Positions 7,478 through 16,304 of a DNA stretch of 64,000 bases are shown here, in pieces (position 1 is the stretch's first letter; each line of letters begins with the position of its first letter). The stretch comes from a bacterium (GTDB taxonomy: Bacteria; CAIWAD01), in the NCBI GenBank assembly GCA_030429345.1, contig JAUIFJ010000008.1, positions 62,001 through 126,000 of the forward strand, in the 5' to 3' direction. The translations under genes were made by a program, and so were the position numbers. The notes under the pieces are model-generated. The model saw only the letters and a program-made list of their open reading frames with translations. It was not told where the DNA came from and ran no database searches.

Positions 7478-8715
7478 CAGTCACCTCCCTCGGCCGCGTT
7501 TAGCGTTGGGAAGAGCTGCTGCATCAGGCCTCTCTTGTGGACTAGCAGGGCGGTGAGCTTCTCGGCTCTCCCTGCAATTAGGGCGTCAAGCGAAGTAAGA
7601 CAGTCGGCTATGCGGTGTTGCTCCGCTTCAGTCGGCGGAACGGGGACGGGGATCTTCTTAAGACTACCCAGTGTCAGTTTGGGTGGCGCGGCTCCAGTAA
7701 CAAAGCCTCCCACGTCTGTAAGCGTTAGGTACGCAACCAGAAGCTCGTCGACCACGCCGTGCGGATCGAGCACGTGAGCGTGATTGTTGACCCAGTACTG
7801 CCCCTCGGCGATAAATGCCGTTGGCTCAAACGCTTGCCACTTCGCACCATCTTCACCGACAAGGACAAGGCGCTCATTAAAGATGAAGTCGTTGACGTAA
7901 TCAACGATGCCGCTAGCGCCGAAATACGGAAACGGCCCCGGCACTCGGTCCGCGGTTGTAACCGGAACACGCCGGTTGTTGAGAACATGACACAGCTTAT
8001 CGATTGTTTTCGCAGTCCACTCCCCCGCATCCCGAAACTCCGGAAACCGCAACCGCGGCCGCGTTTCACCAGGACGAGGGAACAGCTGCTGCATCAAGCC
8101 AGTCTTGTGCCGGCGGAGTGCCGCCAGCGCTTCCGTCTCGGCCGTGATCCAATCGTCCAGCGAGCCGAGGCACTCCGCGATCTTGCGCTGCTCGGCAGGC
8201 TCGGCTGGCAGCGGAATTTTGATTCCGTAGAAGGTCGACGCATTGATGTTTAGGAGGCCATTACTACGTGCGCTGCTTGTAATGTCGCGGACCAGTTGCC
8301 GGCCATGGGCATTGCTTTCGAACAGGTTGAGGAAGTATCTCGGATCGTACTCGTCATCGAGCCTGAAGCAGAAGAATGCGTTGGACGCTGCTGCTTCGTC
8401 GAACTCGTGGAGTTGATACACGCACCCTTGAGGAAAACGCTTCGAATTGCCGCGGTTGTAGGCAAAGTCTCCTCGCCGTAGGTAAATGTACTTGGAGTAC
8501 TGGTCGCCGGAAATATCGCGGCCGAACTTCTTGTCCTGTGCGACGAAGCCCTTCCCGGCGGTGATGCTTACCGGTGTTAACTCGGCCTCCCCGACCTTTT
8601 CGGAAATGCGTTCGCAACACTCGTCGAGCGTCTTAGTGTGCCAATAACTCGTCTCCCGAAACTCCGGAAACCGCAGGCGCGGCGTGGGCGTTGTTGGCTT
8701 GTCGTCCTTGCTCAT
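7477..8715 (-). CDS. hsdS: type I restriction-modification system, specificity subunit HsdS
   Basis: A 412-aa protein with two target-recognition domains, each in the same frame of conserved repeats. PRLRFPEFR occurs near residues 12 and 220. Each domain ends in a helical spacer, QRKIAECLGSLDDWI...LMQQLFP and QHRIADCLTSLDALI...LMQQLFP. The internal twofold repeat is the hallmark of full-length HsdS, which recognises a bipartite DNA target and holds HsdM and HsdR. The recognition sequence cannot be deduced. The ATG lies 25 bases after the hsdR stop. Confidence 0.93.
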   Translation of the reverse strand: MSKDDKPTTPTPRLRFPEFRETSYWHTKTLDECCERISEKVGEAELTPVSITAGKGFVAQDKKFGRDISGDQYSKYIYLRRGDFAYNRGNSKRFPQGCVYQLHEFDEAAASNAFFCFRLDDEYDPRYFLNLFESNAHGRQLVRDITSSARSNGLLNINASTFYGIKIPLPAEPAEQRKIAECLGSLDDWITAETEALAALRRHKTGLMQQLFPRPGETRPRLRFPEFRDAGEWTAKTIDKLCHVLNNRRVPVTTADRVPGPFPYFGASGIVDYVNDFIFNERLVLVGEDGAKWQAFEPTAFIAEGQYWVNNHAHVLDPHGVVDELLVAYLTLTDVGGFVTGAAPPKLTLGSLKKIPVPVPPTEAEQHRIADCLTSLDALIAGRAEKLTALLVHKRGLMQQLFPTLNAAEGGD

Positions 8716-8740
8716 CGACTAATCTTCCTCGCCATCCCGT

Positions 8741-11700
8741 TCACTGCTCCCACGCTGCCAGTCCGTTGATCTGACGGCCAGCGGTGCGCTGCTTGAGCAG
8801 CGGGATCAGGCCCGTCATCAGCTCCTGCTCTTTGCGTTGGCGGTCCTTCCAACCCAGTCCGAGCGGCGCGAGGAGGTCGGTGAGTTTTTCGCCGTCGAAG
8901 ATCATGCGGTCTAGCACTTCGTCCGTGAAGGCGGCGAGGGCTTCGGTCGCCAACCCGTGCGCAGCGGCGAGATCGTGCAAGGCCTGCTGCTGCTTCTGGG
9001 CCTTGAAACGGGCGTAGCCGTCCTCGACTTCTTGCACGCTGAGGCCCTTGCCGGCTTCGAGGCTTCGGACATACGCCGCGATGTCGTCCTTCTCGTCGAG
9101 GAACTTGGCGTCGGACTGAATGAGGGCAATGAGCTCCTCGCGGGTCATCCTGGATGTGGTCGACTTGCCCGTTGCCGGTGTCGCCTGGCTCATCTCGCTG
9201 ATGAGCGTCATGATGTAGTCGTAGTCGATCGTGGCCGAGGCGAAGAGAACCAGCTCGAAGTCTAGGTCGTCCACAGTCGGATCGGGCTCGTCGCCGGCCA
9301 TTGACTGGTCACGGAGCTGCCTGGCCGTTTCGAGATAGGCTCCCCGGTATCCTCGGAGTTCGTTCTTGGGCAGCGTGGCCTCGATCTCCTGCTTCTGCTC
9401 ATCGGAGAGGTCCGTGTACTGGTCGAGCTGGACCTGCAGGCGCTGGACTTCCTTGAACTGCTGCACGAAGCCGGCGCGGGCGGCGTCACCCTTGAGGTTG
9501 GCAATGCTGCTGGGCGCGGAGGGGAGCCCCTGGCCTTCGAGAAAGGCGTCGAGGTCGGCCTTGGCTGCCTTGAGCTTCTCGATGACGACCGGTGCCGGAT
9601 CGACCAGCCAGATCCTGCGGGACTCCTCGGCGCCCTCGCCGGTGGCATCGAGGCCGGAGAACATCCGGACGGCTTCGTTCACATTGTCCTGCTGGCCCCG
9701 GAAGTCGAGGATCTGGCCGTGGGGCTTGGTGTCGTTGAGGACGCGGTTGGTGCGGCTGAAGGCCTGGATCAGACCGTGGTGCTTGAGCTTCTTGTCGACA
9801 TACAGGGTATTGAGGTACTTGCTGTCGAAGCCAGTGAGGAGCATCTCGACGACGATGACAAGATCAAGCTTCCCGCCGCCAGGCACTCCGTCCTTGCCGG
9901 GTATGTCGGCATCGGGAAACTTGTGGTTCTTGATGCGTTCCTGGACATCGCCGTAATAGGCGTCGAACTCGGCGACGGTGTGGTTCGTGCCGTACCGAGC
10001 ATTGTAGTCCGCCATGATGCGCGTGAGGGCGGCCATCTTCTCGTCAGGCTGCTGCTGGTTGTCGGCCAGCTCCTGGGGGAGGTCCTCCTGAAGCTGACGC
10101 ACATCGGCGTTGCCCTCTGCGGGCGGAGAGAAGACAGCTCCGATCTTGAGGGGCTTGAAGTCCGGATCTTCGGCTTGTCGTACGACCTGGACTTCTGCGA
10201 ATAGGTCGTAGTACGCGATCGCGTCGTTGATGCTTGCAGTGGCGAAGAGAGCGTTGAAGCGGCGGCTGTTCGTGGCGGCGTCGTGCTTGTCGAGGATGTT
10301 CTCGACAATCGCTCGCTTGACCGCATCGGGATCTGCCTTGCGGGCATCCTCGCCACCGAGTTGGAAGTAGTCGACATTGAACTTGAGCACATTCCGGTCT
10401 TCGATGGCGTCCGTGATGGTGTATTGGTGCAGGGGCTGTTGGAAAATGTCGGCGGTAGTCATCAAGGTCTGGATGTCGCCGTCAACCTTCTTGACCGTGG
10501 CGTTCTCATCAAAAATGGGCGTTCCGGTAAATCCGAAGAACTGGGCATTGGGGAAGAACTCCTTGATCGTCTTGTGTGTGTCCCCAAACTGAGACCGATG
10601 GCACTCGTCGAAAATGATGGCCATGCGCTTGTCGCGGAGTGGCGCGAGCAGGTTGGAATAGGTGTCCTGGCCGCGGTCGGCGCGCTGCTTGTTGCGCTTG
10701 CTCTGCTCGTCAAGGGCCAGGCCGAGCTTCTGAATCGTGGTGACGATGACCTTGTCCGCGTAGTTGTCGCTGAGCAGGCGGCGGACGAGCGCGGCGGTAT
10801 TCGTGTTCTCTTCAACGCAGCCTGCCTGGAACCGGTTGAACTCGTCGCGCGTCTGGCGGTCGAGGTCTTTGCGGTCGACGACGAAGAGGCATTTATGAAT
10901 GTCGTCGTTGGACTTGAGCAGAGTCGAGGCCTTGAAGCTCGTGAGGGTTTTGCCGCTGCCGGTCGTGTGCCAGATGTAGCCGTTCCCGGTGTTGTCCTTG
11001 ATGCAGTCGACAATCTGCTGGACGGCATAGATCTGGTACGGACGCATCATGAGCAGCTGCTTCTCGCCGGCGACGAGAACCGTGTAGCGGCTGATCATCC
11101 GGCCAAGCGTGCACTTGGCGAGGAAGGTTTCAGCAAAGTCGTCGAGATGGCTGATCTTCTTGTTCTTCGAGTCCGCGAACTCGTATACAGGTAGAAAGCG
11201 CTCGTCGGCGTTGAATGCAAAGTGCTTGTTGTTGTTGTTGGTGAAGTAATAGGTGCGGTCCCGGTTGCTGACCACGAAGAGCTGGACGAAGCAGAGCAGC
11301 GTGTTGGTGTAGCCGTTTCCGGGGTCGGACTTGTAGTCGACGATCTGCTGCATTGCCTTTCGGGGAGAGATGCCAAGAGTCTTCAACTCGACCTGCACCG
11401 TTGGTACACCGTTGATCAGAATGATGACATCGTAGCGGTGACAGCTATTGTCTGTATTGATGCGAAGCTGGTTGACGACTTCGAAGGAATTCTTGCACCA
11501 GTCCCTGGTGTTGACAAGTGTGTAGTTCAGAGGCGTACCGTCGTCACGAATCAGACTATTGCGTTCGCGAAGGCATCGTGAAGCAGTGAAGACATCTGGA
11601 GTCACAATCTCATCGAGCAAACGACTGAACTCGCCATCCGTTAACCGGACACGATTCAGGCTTTCGAATTTGGCGCGGAAGTTTTCTTCCAGGGTCTTGC

Positions 11701-11836
11701 GATCGCGAATGTCGTCGCGGTACTTGTATTTGAGACCTTGAAGCTTCCCGATAAAACCATACTCAATCTGGCTTTCCCGGAGCACCTTGGAATCGGTCTT
11801 CAGATCCGGAAAGCGCGTTTGTTTGGATTTGGTCAT
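8741..11836 (-). CDS. hsdR: type I restriction-modification system, endonuclease/translocase subunit HsdR
   Basis: A 1031-aa protein, the usual size for HsdR. The N-terminal nuclease domain has D136 and VPTVQVELK with E150 and K152, a PD-(D/E)xK site. The SF2 motor follows: Walker A TTGSGKT (291-297), DECH box in IIFDECHRSQ (410-413) and motif III GFTGTP (about 435-440). A long helical C-terminus would contact the methyltransferase core. HsdR translocates unmethylated DNA and cuts at a distance. It is the first gene of the operon; its leader (11837 onward) has only a weak ribosome site. Confidence 0.95.
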   Translation of the reverse strand: MTKSKQTRFPDLKTDSKVLRESQIEYGFIGKLQGLKYKYRDDIRDRKTLEENFRAKFESLNRVRLTDGEFSRLLDEIVTPDVFTASRCLRERNSLIRDDGTPLNYTLVNTRDWCKNSFEVVNQLRINTDNSCHRYDVIILINGVPTVQVELKTLGISPRKAMQQIVDYKSDPGNGYTNTLLCFVQLFVVSNRDRTYYFTNNNNKHFAFNADERFLPVYEFADSKNKKISHLDDFAETFLAKCTLGRMISRYTVLVAGEKQLLMMRPYQIYAVQQIVDCIKDNTGNGYIWHTTGSGKTLTSFKASTLLKSNDDIHKCLFVVDRKDLDRQTRDEFNRFQAGCVEENTNTAALVRRLLSDNYADKVIVTTIQKLGLALDEQSKRNKQRADRGQDTYSNLLAPLRDKRMAIIFDECHRSQFGDTHKTIKEFFPNAQFFGFTGTPIFDENATVKKVDGDIQTLMTTADIFQQPLHQYTITDAIEDRNVLKFNVDYFQLGGEDARKADPDAVKRAIVENILDKHDAATNSRRFNALFATASINDAIAYYDLFAEVQVVRQAEDPDFKPLKIGAVFSPPAEGNADVRQLQEDLPQELADNQQQPDEKMAALTRIMADYNARYGTNHTVAEFDAYYGDVQERIKNHKFPDADIPGKDGVPGGGKLDLVIVVEMLLTGFDSKYLNTLYVDKKLKHHGLIQAFSRTNRVLNDTKPHGQILDFRGQQDNVNEAVRMFSGLDATGEGAEESRRIWLVDPAPVVIEKLKAAKADLDAFLEGQGLPSAPSSIANLKGDAARAGFVQQFKEVQRLQVQLDQYTDLSDEQKQEIEATLPKNELRGYRGAYLETARQLRDQSMAGDEPDPTVDDLDFELVLFASATIDYDYIMTLISEMSQATPATGKSTTSRMTREELIALIQSDAKFLDEKDDIAAYVRSLEAGKGLSVQEVEDGYARFKAQKQQQALHDLAAAHGLATEALAAFTDEVLDRMIFDGEKLTDLLAPLGLGWKDRQRKEQELMTGLIPLLKQRTAGRQINGLAAWEQ

Positions 11837-12403
11837 ATGTTCATACGTGGTTTACCTTGGCGGCGAAGTACACCTTAGACCTGCCAATAGTGAAAGAAGT
11901 AGTCGATTCTTATAGACACTTTCTCAGTACCCGCTTGATGAGTAGATTCTTCACACAGGATGAGATTGTCTCTTGTTACACAAATCATCGATTCGCACTG
12001 ATCCATCGACCACTTCTTCAGCGAATTTCGAATCTAAGGACATAGGCTGCGTTCGGCAAGCGGAACTGAGCTAAAGCCGAAAAGTTGGGCCTGGTTGGCG
12101 CGCCAAAGGTCTGAATAGGTCCCTTTTGCACGGAGGGCCCCAAGAATCCCTTCAGACCCGTTGCATTTCTTCGCATATGATTGGATGTCATCTTCGGGTC
12201 CAGATCGTCTTCACATTAACCTCGTAAAACATAGTCCGGACCGCATCCCGGTGGAGCACGGCCAGCCGCTTACATGCAGTCCGGATAATCCAGACCTGTG
12301 CGGCAGCCGTGCTACGAATGTCCTGAGGCCAGACAGCGTGCGATTTGCCTGTGTCGACGGGGGAGGATTCGGAAAGGGTCGGATTCAGCGAGCCCGGCCA
12401 GAT
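11837..12403. other. intergenic region between hsdR and the AAA ATPase gene
   Basis: About 570 bases, visibly more AT-rich than the rest of the window, with no convincing coding frame. The hsdR promoter is expected here; a TATAAG box (complement of 11909-11914) lies about 73 bases upstream of the hsdR ATG, but I see no good -35 partner. A stretch at about 12237-12262 loosely resembles the terminator in the island repeats and could be a decayed copy that ends the ATPase transcript. Nothing else recognised. Confidence 0.5.
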
Positions 12404-13672
12404 TCAGGGTTCCCAGAGTCTGGAGATGGGTACGGCAAGAATGCCTGTCTCACGAACGAGGGGCAGCGTGGCTTCGCCGTCGTACAAGACGATGCCGGCC
12501 TGGAAGGCCTCACCGGCAATACCCGCCAGTTTCAGAAGTCCACGGGCATCGCCCCGGTTGACACTTGCGGCCGCTTTGATTTCGACCCCCCAGATCTTCT
12601 GCCCTGACTCGATGACGATGTCGACTTCTGTTTGATCACGATCCCGGTAATGGAAGAAGCGTGGCGGTCTGGGCAGGCAATCGGCCATCGAGATCAGTTG
12701 CTGGAGGACGAAGGACTCAAGCAAGTGCCCGAAGCGTGGCCTTTCCCGAAGCCAGCTCCCGGCCTCCAGTTCGCCAAGGGTGGCGGCCAGCCCGCTGTCG
12801 ACGAAGTGGAGTTTGGGGGTTTTGACTAGCCGTTTGCTGCGATTACTGTGCCATGCCGGAAGCTGGCGGACGAGAAAAAGACGCTCCAACAAGGCCAAAT
12901 AACGATCAATGGTCGCCCGTGAGTGACCGAGCGCCTTGGAGAGGGCGCTCAGGTTCAGGAGCTGGGCTGTACGAGTCTCGAGGAGCGCCAGCAGCCGGCT
13001 CAGGTCGCTGGCGTCCTTGATTTTCGCGATATCCCCGATGTCCCGCTCGACGACGGATCGCAGATAGTTTCGGCGCCAGCGATCTGCGCGCTCTGGATCA
13101 CGCTGGATGGATTCCGGATAACCGCCCGCCACAAGCAGCCCGGGCAACTCCGATGGCTTCGGTGTCCCGGAGGCCCTGATCTTCGGTCCAAGATCTCCCG
13201 CCAGGAGTTTCTCCAGAAACTTCCCCGGTGTGCGGCGGATTTCGGCTTCGGTGAAGGGATGCAACCAGAGGCATTCCATCCGGCCGGCCAGGGAATCCGC
13301 AAGCCGGGGAAGCTGCAGCAGATTGGCCGACCCGGTGAGCAGGAAACGCCCCGGCTTGCGCCTGGCATCCACACTGCGCTTGATCGCCAGTGTCAGTTCG
13401 GGCGCACGCTGCACCTCATCAATGGCCACCTGTTCCGGCAGTTCGTCGACAAAGCCCTGCGGGTCCGCGATGGCCAGATCCCGTAGTGCGCTGTCATCCA
13501 GGCTCAGGTAGTGCCGTTGGGGTTCGCACTGCCGGGCCAGGGTGGACTTGCCGCATTGTCGGGGTCCCAGCAGGCAGACCACGGGAGTATCGGCCAAAGC
13601 CGCCTTAAGGACTGCACCCAGATGGCGCGGCAGATAGCCCTGCTCGGGAAGAGTGGGTATAGACTTCGGCAA
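12404..13672 (-). CDS. AAA-family ATPase with DUF4143 domain
   Basis: A 422-aa protein. The N-terminal AAA domain has Walker A GPRQCGKST (36-44), Walker B VAIDEVQRAP (82-91) and a sensor segment FLLTGSANLL (about 109-118). A winged-helix-like middle (LSALSKALGHSRATIDRYL) is followed by the DUF4143 part with a PD-(D/E)xK-like core, TEVDIVIESGQKIWGVEIK, near residue 350. These proteins are common in genomic islands and their biochemical role is not established. It lies inside the island, on the same strand as the hsd genes but 567 bases upstream of them, so it is probably an independent unit. Confidence 0.85.
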   Translation of the reverse strand: MPKSIPTLPEQGYLPRHLGAVLKAALADTPVVCLLGPRQCGKSTLARQCEPQRHYLSLDDSALRDLAIADPQGFVDELPEQVAIDEVQRAPELTLAIKRSVDARRKPGRFLLTGSANLLQLPRLADSLAGRMECLWLHPFTEAEIRRTPGKFLEKLLAGDLGPKIRASGTPKPSELPGLLVAGGYPESIQRDPERADRWRRNYLRSVVERDIGDIAKIKDASDLSRLLALLETRTAQLLNLSALSKALGHSRATIDRYLALLERLFLVRQLPAWHSNRSKRLVKTPKLHFVDSGLAATLGELEAGSWLRERPRFGHLLESFVLQQLISMADCLPRPPRFFHYRDRDQTEVDIVIESGQKIWGVEIKAAASVNRGDARGLLKLAGIAGEAFQAGIVLYDGEATLPLVRETGILAVPISRLWEP

Positions 13673-13772
13673 TTTGCTACCTCATGGTCCGGCGAATAGC
13701 CACCTGGAAAGATGGCATTTTGCTACTTTGCAATGCGGCAGATTGACATCTGAACCACTGGCCAATTGTAAC

Positions 13773-13991
13773 ATGTCCTCATCAAAAGGTACAATCCCCA
13801 AAAGGGGCCGGACTACAGAAGCACTTCCCGAGTCTCCACCCGAAGCCAGACGGGAGCTGGTGATCAAGAGCATCGAATCAGAGCTTGCCGTGCTCAGACG
13901 AGATGCAGGATCGAACCCTAAAACAAACCGGGCCGCATTCCCCAAGGGAACCCGGCCCGGCCATTCAAGCGATGCTGTGAGACAATCCTAG
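13773..13991 (+). CDS. doubtful 72-aa open frame running into the right island repeat
   Basis: This frame begins MSSSKGTIPKRGRTTEALPE and continues with a helix-like, charged stretch (ARRELVIKSIESELAVLRRD). Its last third is encoded by the terminator hairpin and the 3' end of the convergent dioxygenase gene, which cannot be its original C-terminus. No ribosome site is apparent. Either it is spurious or it is the 5' part of a gene cut at the island edge. Otherwise the stretch 13673-13924 holds no recognised feature. Confidence 0.2.
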   Translation: MSSSKGTIPKRGRTTEALPESPPEARRELVIKSIESELAVLRRDAGSNPKTNRAAFPKGTRPGHSSDAVRQS

Positions 13992-14053
13992 AGCCAGGAC
14001 TGCGCGTAACTCGTGTCGTCGACAGCCAGGGCCTGCTTCGTGATCTGAAGCGG
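13925..14053. repeat. right direct repeat (about 129 bp) bounding the restriction island
   Basis: The partner of 4291-4418, in the same orientation. It contains the intact 3' end of the homogentisate dioxygenase gene (stop at 13988-13990) and its terminator. The two copies lie about 9.6 kb apart. No integrase or transposase gene lies between them. Confidence 0.85.
13928..13960 (-). terminator. Rho-independent terminator of the homogentisate dioxygenase operon
   Basis: CCGGGCCG (13928-13935) pairs with CGGCCCGG (13953-13960), and inner bases GGGTTCCC and GGGGAA extend the stem. Minus-strand reading continues into GGTTTGTTT. It lies 27 bases after the dioxygenase stop codon. Confidence 0.8.
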
Positions 14054-15139
14054 CTTGAAGGTGTCGATCATCACCGCCAGCTCCTCGGTCTCCGTCTTGC
14101 CGATGGACTCCTCCATCTTGCCGGGCTGGGGACCGTGGGTCAGGCCGTCGGGATGCAGGGTGATCGAGCCGTACTCGATGCCCTTGCGGCTCATGAACTT
14201 CTCCTTGGCGTAGTACAGCACCTCGTCGGTCATCACATTGGCGTGATTGTAGGGTGCGGGCACCGCGTCGGGATGGTAGTCGTAGAGACGGGGCACGAAA
14301 CTGCAGATCACGAAGCCGTCGCCTTCGAAGGTCTGGTGGACCGGGGGCGGCTGGTGGATGCGGCCGGTGATCGGCTCGAAGTCGTCGATGTTGAAGGCCC
14401 AGGGGAAGTAGTACCCGTCCCAGCCGACCACGTCGAAGGGATGGAAGGCCATCACCGCTTCCGTGTAGACGCCGCGGGCCTTGATCACGACGGGGAAGTC
14501 GCCCTCCTCGTTGCGTGTCTCCAGCTCCTGGGGCGGGCGGATGTCGCGCTCGCAGAAGGGGCTGTGCTCCAGCAGCTGGCCGTGCTCGTTGCGGTAGCGC
14601 TTCGGGGTGCGCACGTAGCCCGTGCTTTCCATGCAGAGCAGCCGCGTCTCGCCCGCGTCGAAGCGCCAGCGGTGCAGGATGCCCCGCGGAATGACCACGT
14701 AGTCGCCGCGGCGGAAGGGCACTCGGCCCAGGTTCGTCTCGAGCACGCCCGCGCCGTCGCTGACGTATACGACCTCGTCGGCCGTCGCGTTGCGGTAGAA
14801 GAACTCGTCGGCCTTGTCCGGCGTCGAGATGCTCATCGTGATGTCGCTGTTGAAGAGCACCGGCACGCGATCCAGCACCGCGCTGCCCGGAGCCTCGAGG
14901 CTGCCGGTGCGCAGGTGGCGCTGGCGCAGGGTCGGATCCTCCTCCGCCTGCAGCTCGATCCTCTTCAGCACCTTGCTCGAGCGGATCGCCGTCGGCAGGT
15001 TGTGGTGATACAGGATCGTCGAAGGGCCGGAAAAGCCCTTGTTGCCCATCACCTCTTCCTGCAGCAGCTTCCCCTCCGCGTCGCGGAAGGCCGTGTGACG
15101 CTTGGCCGGGAGGCGTCCCAGCCGATGATAGAACGGCAT
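13988..15139 (-). CDS. hmgA: homogentisate 1,2-dioxygenase
   Basis: A 383-aa non-heme iron dioxygenase that opens the ring of homogentisate to maleylacetoacetate in tyrosine catabolism. A double cupin layout is visible: DGAGVLETNLGRVPFRRGDYVVIPRG in the N-terminal half, and the metal region NHANVMTDEVLYY with the later histidine in LHPDGLTHGPQPG, matching the His/acid/His ligands of the family. It is shorter than the about 440-aa proteobacterial enzymes, as in other FCB-type homologues. Start: AGGAGG five bases before the ATG at 15139. It begins 8 bases after the hppD stop. Its 3' end is duplicated at 4291-4418. Confidence 0.88.
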   Translation of the reverse strand: MPFYHRLGRLPAKRHTAFRDAEGKLLQEEVMGNKGFSGPSTILYHHNLPTAIRSSKVLKRIELQAEEDPTLRQRHLRTGSLEAPGSAVLDRVPVLFNSDITMSISTPDKADEFFYRNATADEVVYVSDGAGVLETNLGRVPFRRGDYVVIPRGILHRWRFDAGETRLLCMESTGYVRTPKRYRNEHGQLLEHSPFCERDIRPPQELETRNEEGDFPVVIKARGVYTEAVMAFHPFDVVGWDGYYFPWAFNIDDFEPITGRIHQPPPVHQTFEGDGFVICSFVPRLYDYHPDAVPAPYNHANVMTDEVLYYAKEKFMSRKGIEYGSITLHPDGLTHGPQPGKMEESIGKTETEELAVMIDTFKPLQITKQALAVDDTSYAQSWL

Positions 15140-15147
15140 GGCGCCTC

Positions 15148-16236
15148 CTAGAGGTTGCCGCGCTCTTCCTGGGCGCGCTCGATGCTCTCGAAGAGGGCCT
15201 GGAAATTGCCCTTGCCGAAGGAGTCGCTGCCCTTGCGCTGGATAATCTCGAAGAACAGCGTCGGACGATCCTGCACCGGTTGCGTGAAGATCTGCAGCAG
15301 GTATCCCTTGTCGTCGCGGTCCACCAGGATCTTCAGCTCTCGCAGGACGTTCATGTCCTCGTCGATCTCGCCGACGCGATCGGGCAGGGCCTCGTAATAC
15401 GTATCCGGCACTTCGAGGAACTTGACTCCCGAGTCGCGCAGCTGCCGGATCGTCTTGATGATGTCCGTGGTCAGCATGGCCAGGTGCTGCACGCCGGCGC
15501 TGCGGTAGGACTCGATGTACTCCTGGATCTGGCTCTTCTTCTTGCCGGGGGCCGGCTCGTTGATCGGCATCTTGATCACGTTGTTCGGGGCGGCCATCAC
15601 GACGCTGCGCAGGCTGGTGAACTCGGTGGAGATGTCCTTGTCGTCGAAGCTCAGGAAGCGGGTGAAGCCGAAGACCTTGCTGTAGAACTCGGCCCAGACC
15701 TCCATCTGGTTCTCGCCCTGGTTGCCGACAATGTGATCCACGATCAGCAGGCCCGTCGGCGTGCCTTGCACATTCTCCTTGCGGAAGCCGGGCAGGAAGG
15801 GACCATCGTAGTCGCTGTTGTCGAGGAAGCTGTGGATCGTCTCGCCGTAGGTGGCGATGGAGGCGTGACGCACCTTGCCGTTGCCGTCGCTCAGGGTGCT
15901 GGGATCGGCCACGTTCTCGGCTCCGCGCTCGGTGGCCAGCTTGTGGCACAGGTCCGCGTCGCTGACCTCGAAGGCCACGTCCTTGACGCCGTCGCCGTGC
16001 AGCTTGACGTGCTCCGCGATCGGGCCCTCGCCCGTCAGGTCGCTGGTCAGCACCAGGCGGATCTTGTTTTGCTGCAGCACGTAGGAGGCGCGATCGCGGA
16101 CACCGGTCTCCGGTCCCGCGTAGGCCACACGGCTGAATCCATAGGCCTTGCGGTAGTAGTACTCGGCCTGTTTGGCGTTGCCCACCCACAGCTCAACGTG
16201 GTGGACCTTGCGCAGGGGCAATGCATTCTCGGACAT
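15148..16236 (-). CDS. hppD: 4-hydroxyphenylpyruvate dioxygenase
   Basis: A 362-aa Fe(II) enzyme that converts 4-hydroxyphenylpyruvate to homogentisate. The metal ligands are visible: H168 in IVDHIVGN, H251 in GVQHLAML and E330 in LFFEIIQRKG. Two vicinal-oxygen-chelate domains occupy about residues 10-150 and 160-350, and the C-terminal gating region FGKGNFQALFESIERAQ is intact. A GGAGGA ribosome site lies five bases before the ATG. It precedes hmgA by 8 bases and follows the phenylalanine hydroxylase gene after 68 bases, so the three enzymes form a route from phenylalanine to maleylacetoacetate (an aminotransferase is needed from elsewhere). Confidence 0.96.
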   Translation of the reverse strand: MSENALPLRKVHHVELWVGNAKQAEYYYRKAYGFSRVAYAGPETGVRDRASYVLQQNKIRLVLTSDLTGEGPIAEHVKLHGDGVKDVAFEVSDADLCHKLATERGAENVADPSTLSDGNGKVRHASIATYGETIHSFLDNSDYDGPFLPGFRKENVQGTPTGLLIVDHIVGNQGENQMEVWAEFYSKVFGFTRFLSFDDKDISTEFTSLRSVVMAAPNNVIKMPINEPAPGKKKSQIQEYIESYRSAGVQHLAMLTTDIIKTIRQLRDSGVKFLEVPDTYYEALPDRVGEIDEDMNVLRELKILVDRDDKGYLLQIFTQPVQDRPTLFFEIIQRKGSDSFGKGNFQALFESIERAQEERGNL

Positions 16237-16304
16237 TCTCGTCCTCCGCTTTTCTCGCCGCCGAAGACGGGCGGCGTCTATGATGTTGAAAGTGTGTACA
16301 AGCT

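Noticed and set aside
11857-12045. 62-codon plus-strand frame upstream of hsdR
   Set aside because: No ribosome site, no family resemblance, and it occupies the expected hsdR promoter.
4291-14053. Island considered as a complete integrative element
   Set aside because: No integrase, transposase, replication or transfer gene lies between the repeats, and no tRNA gene is at either end; only a decayed or passively exchanged island is supported.
15140-16189. N-terminal extension of homogentisate dioxygenase through the hppD region
   Set aside because: The added part is the wrong frame of hppD (Arg/Gln-rich). The true start at 15139 has AGGAGG.
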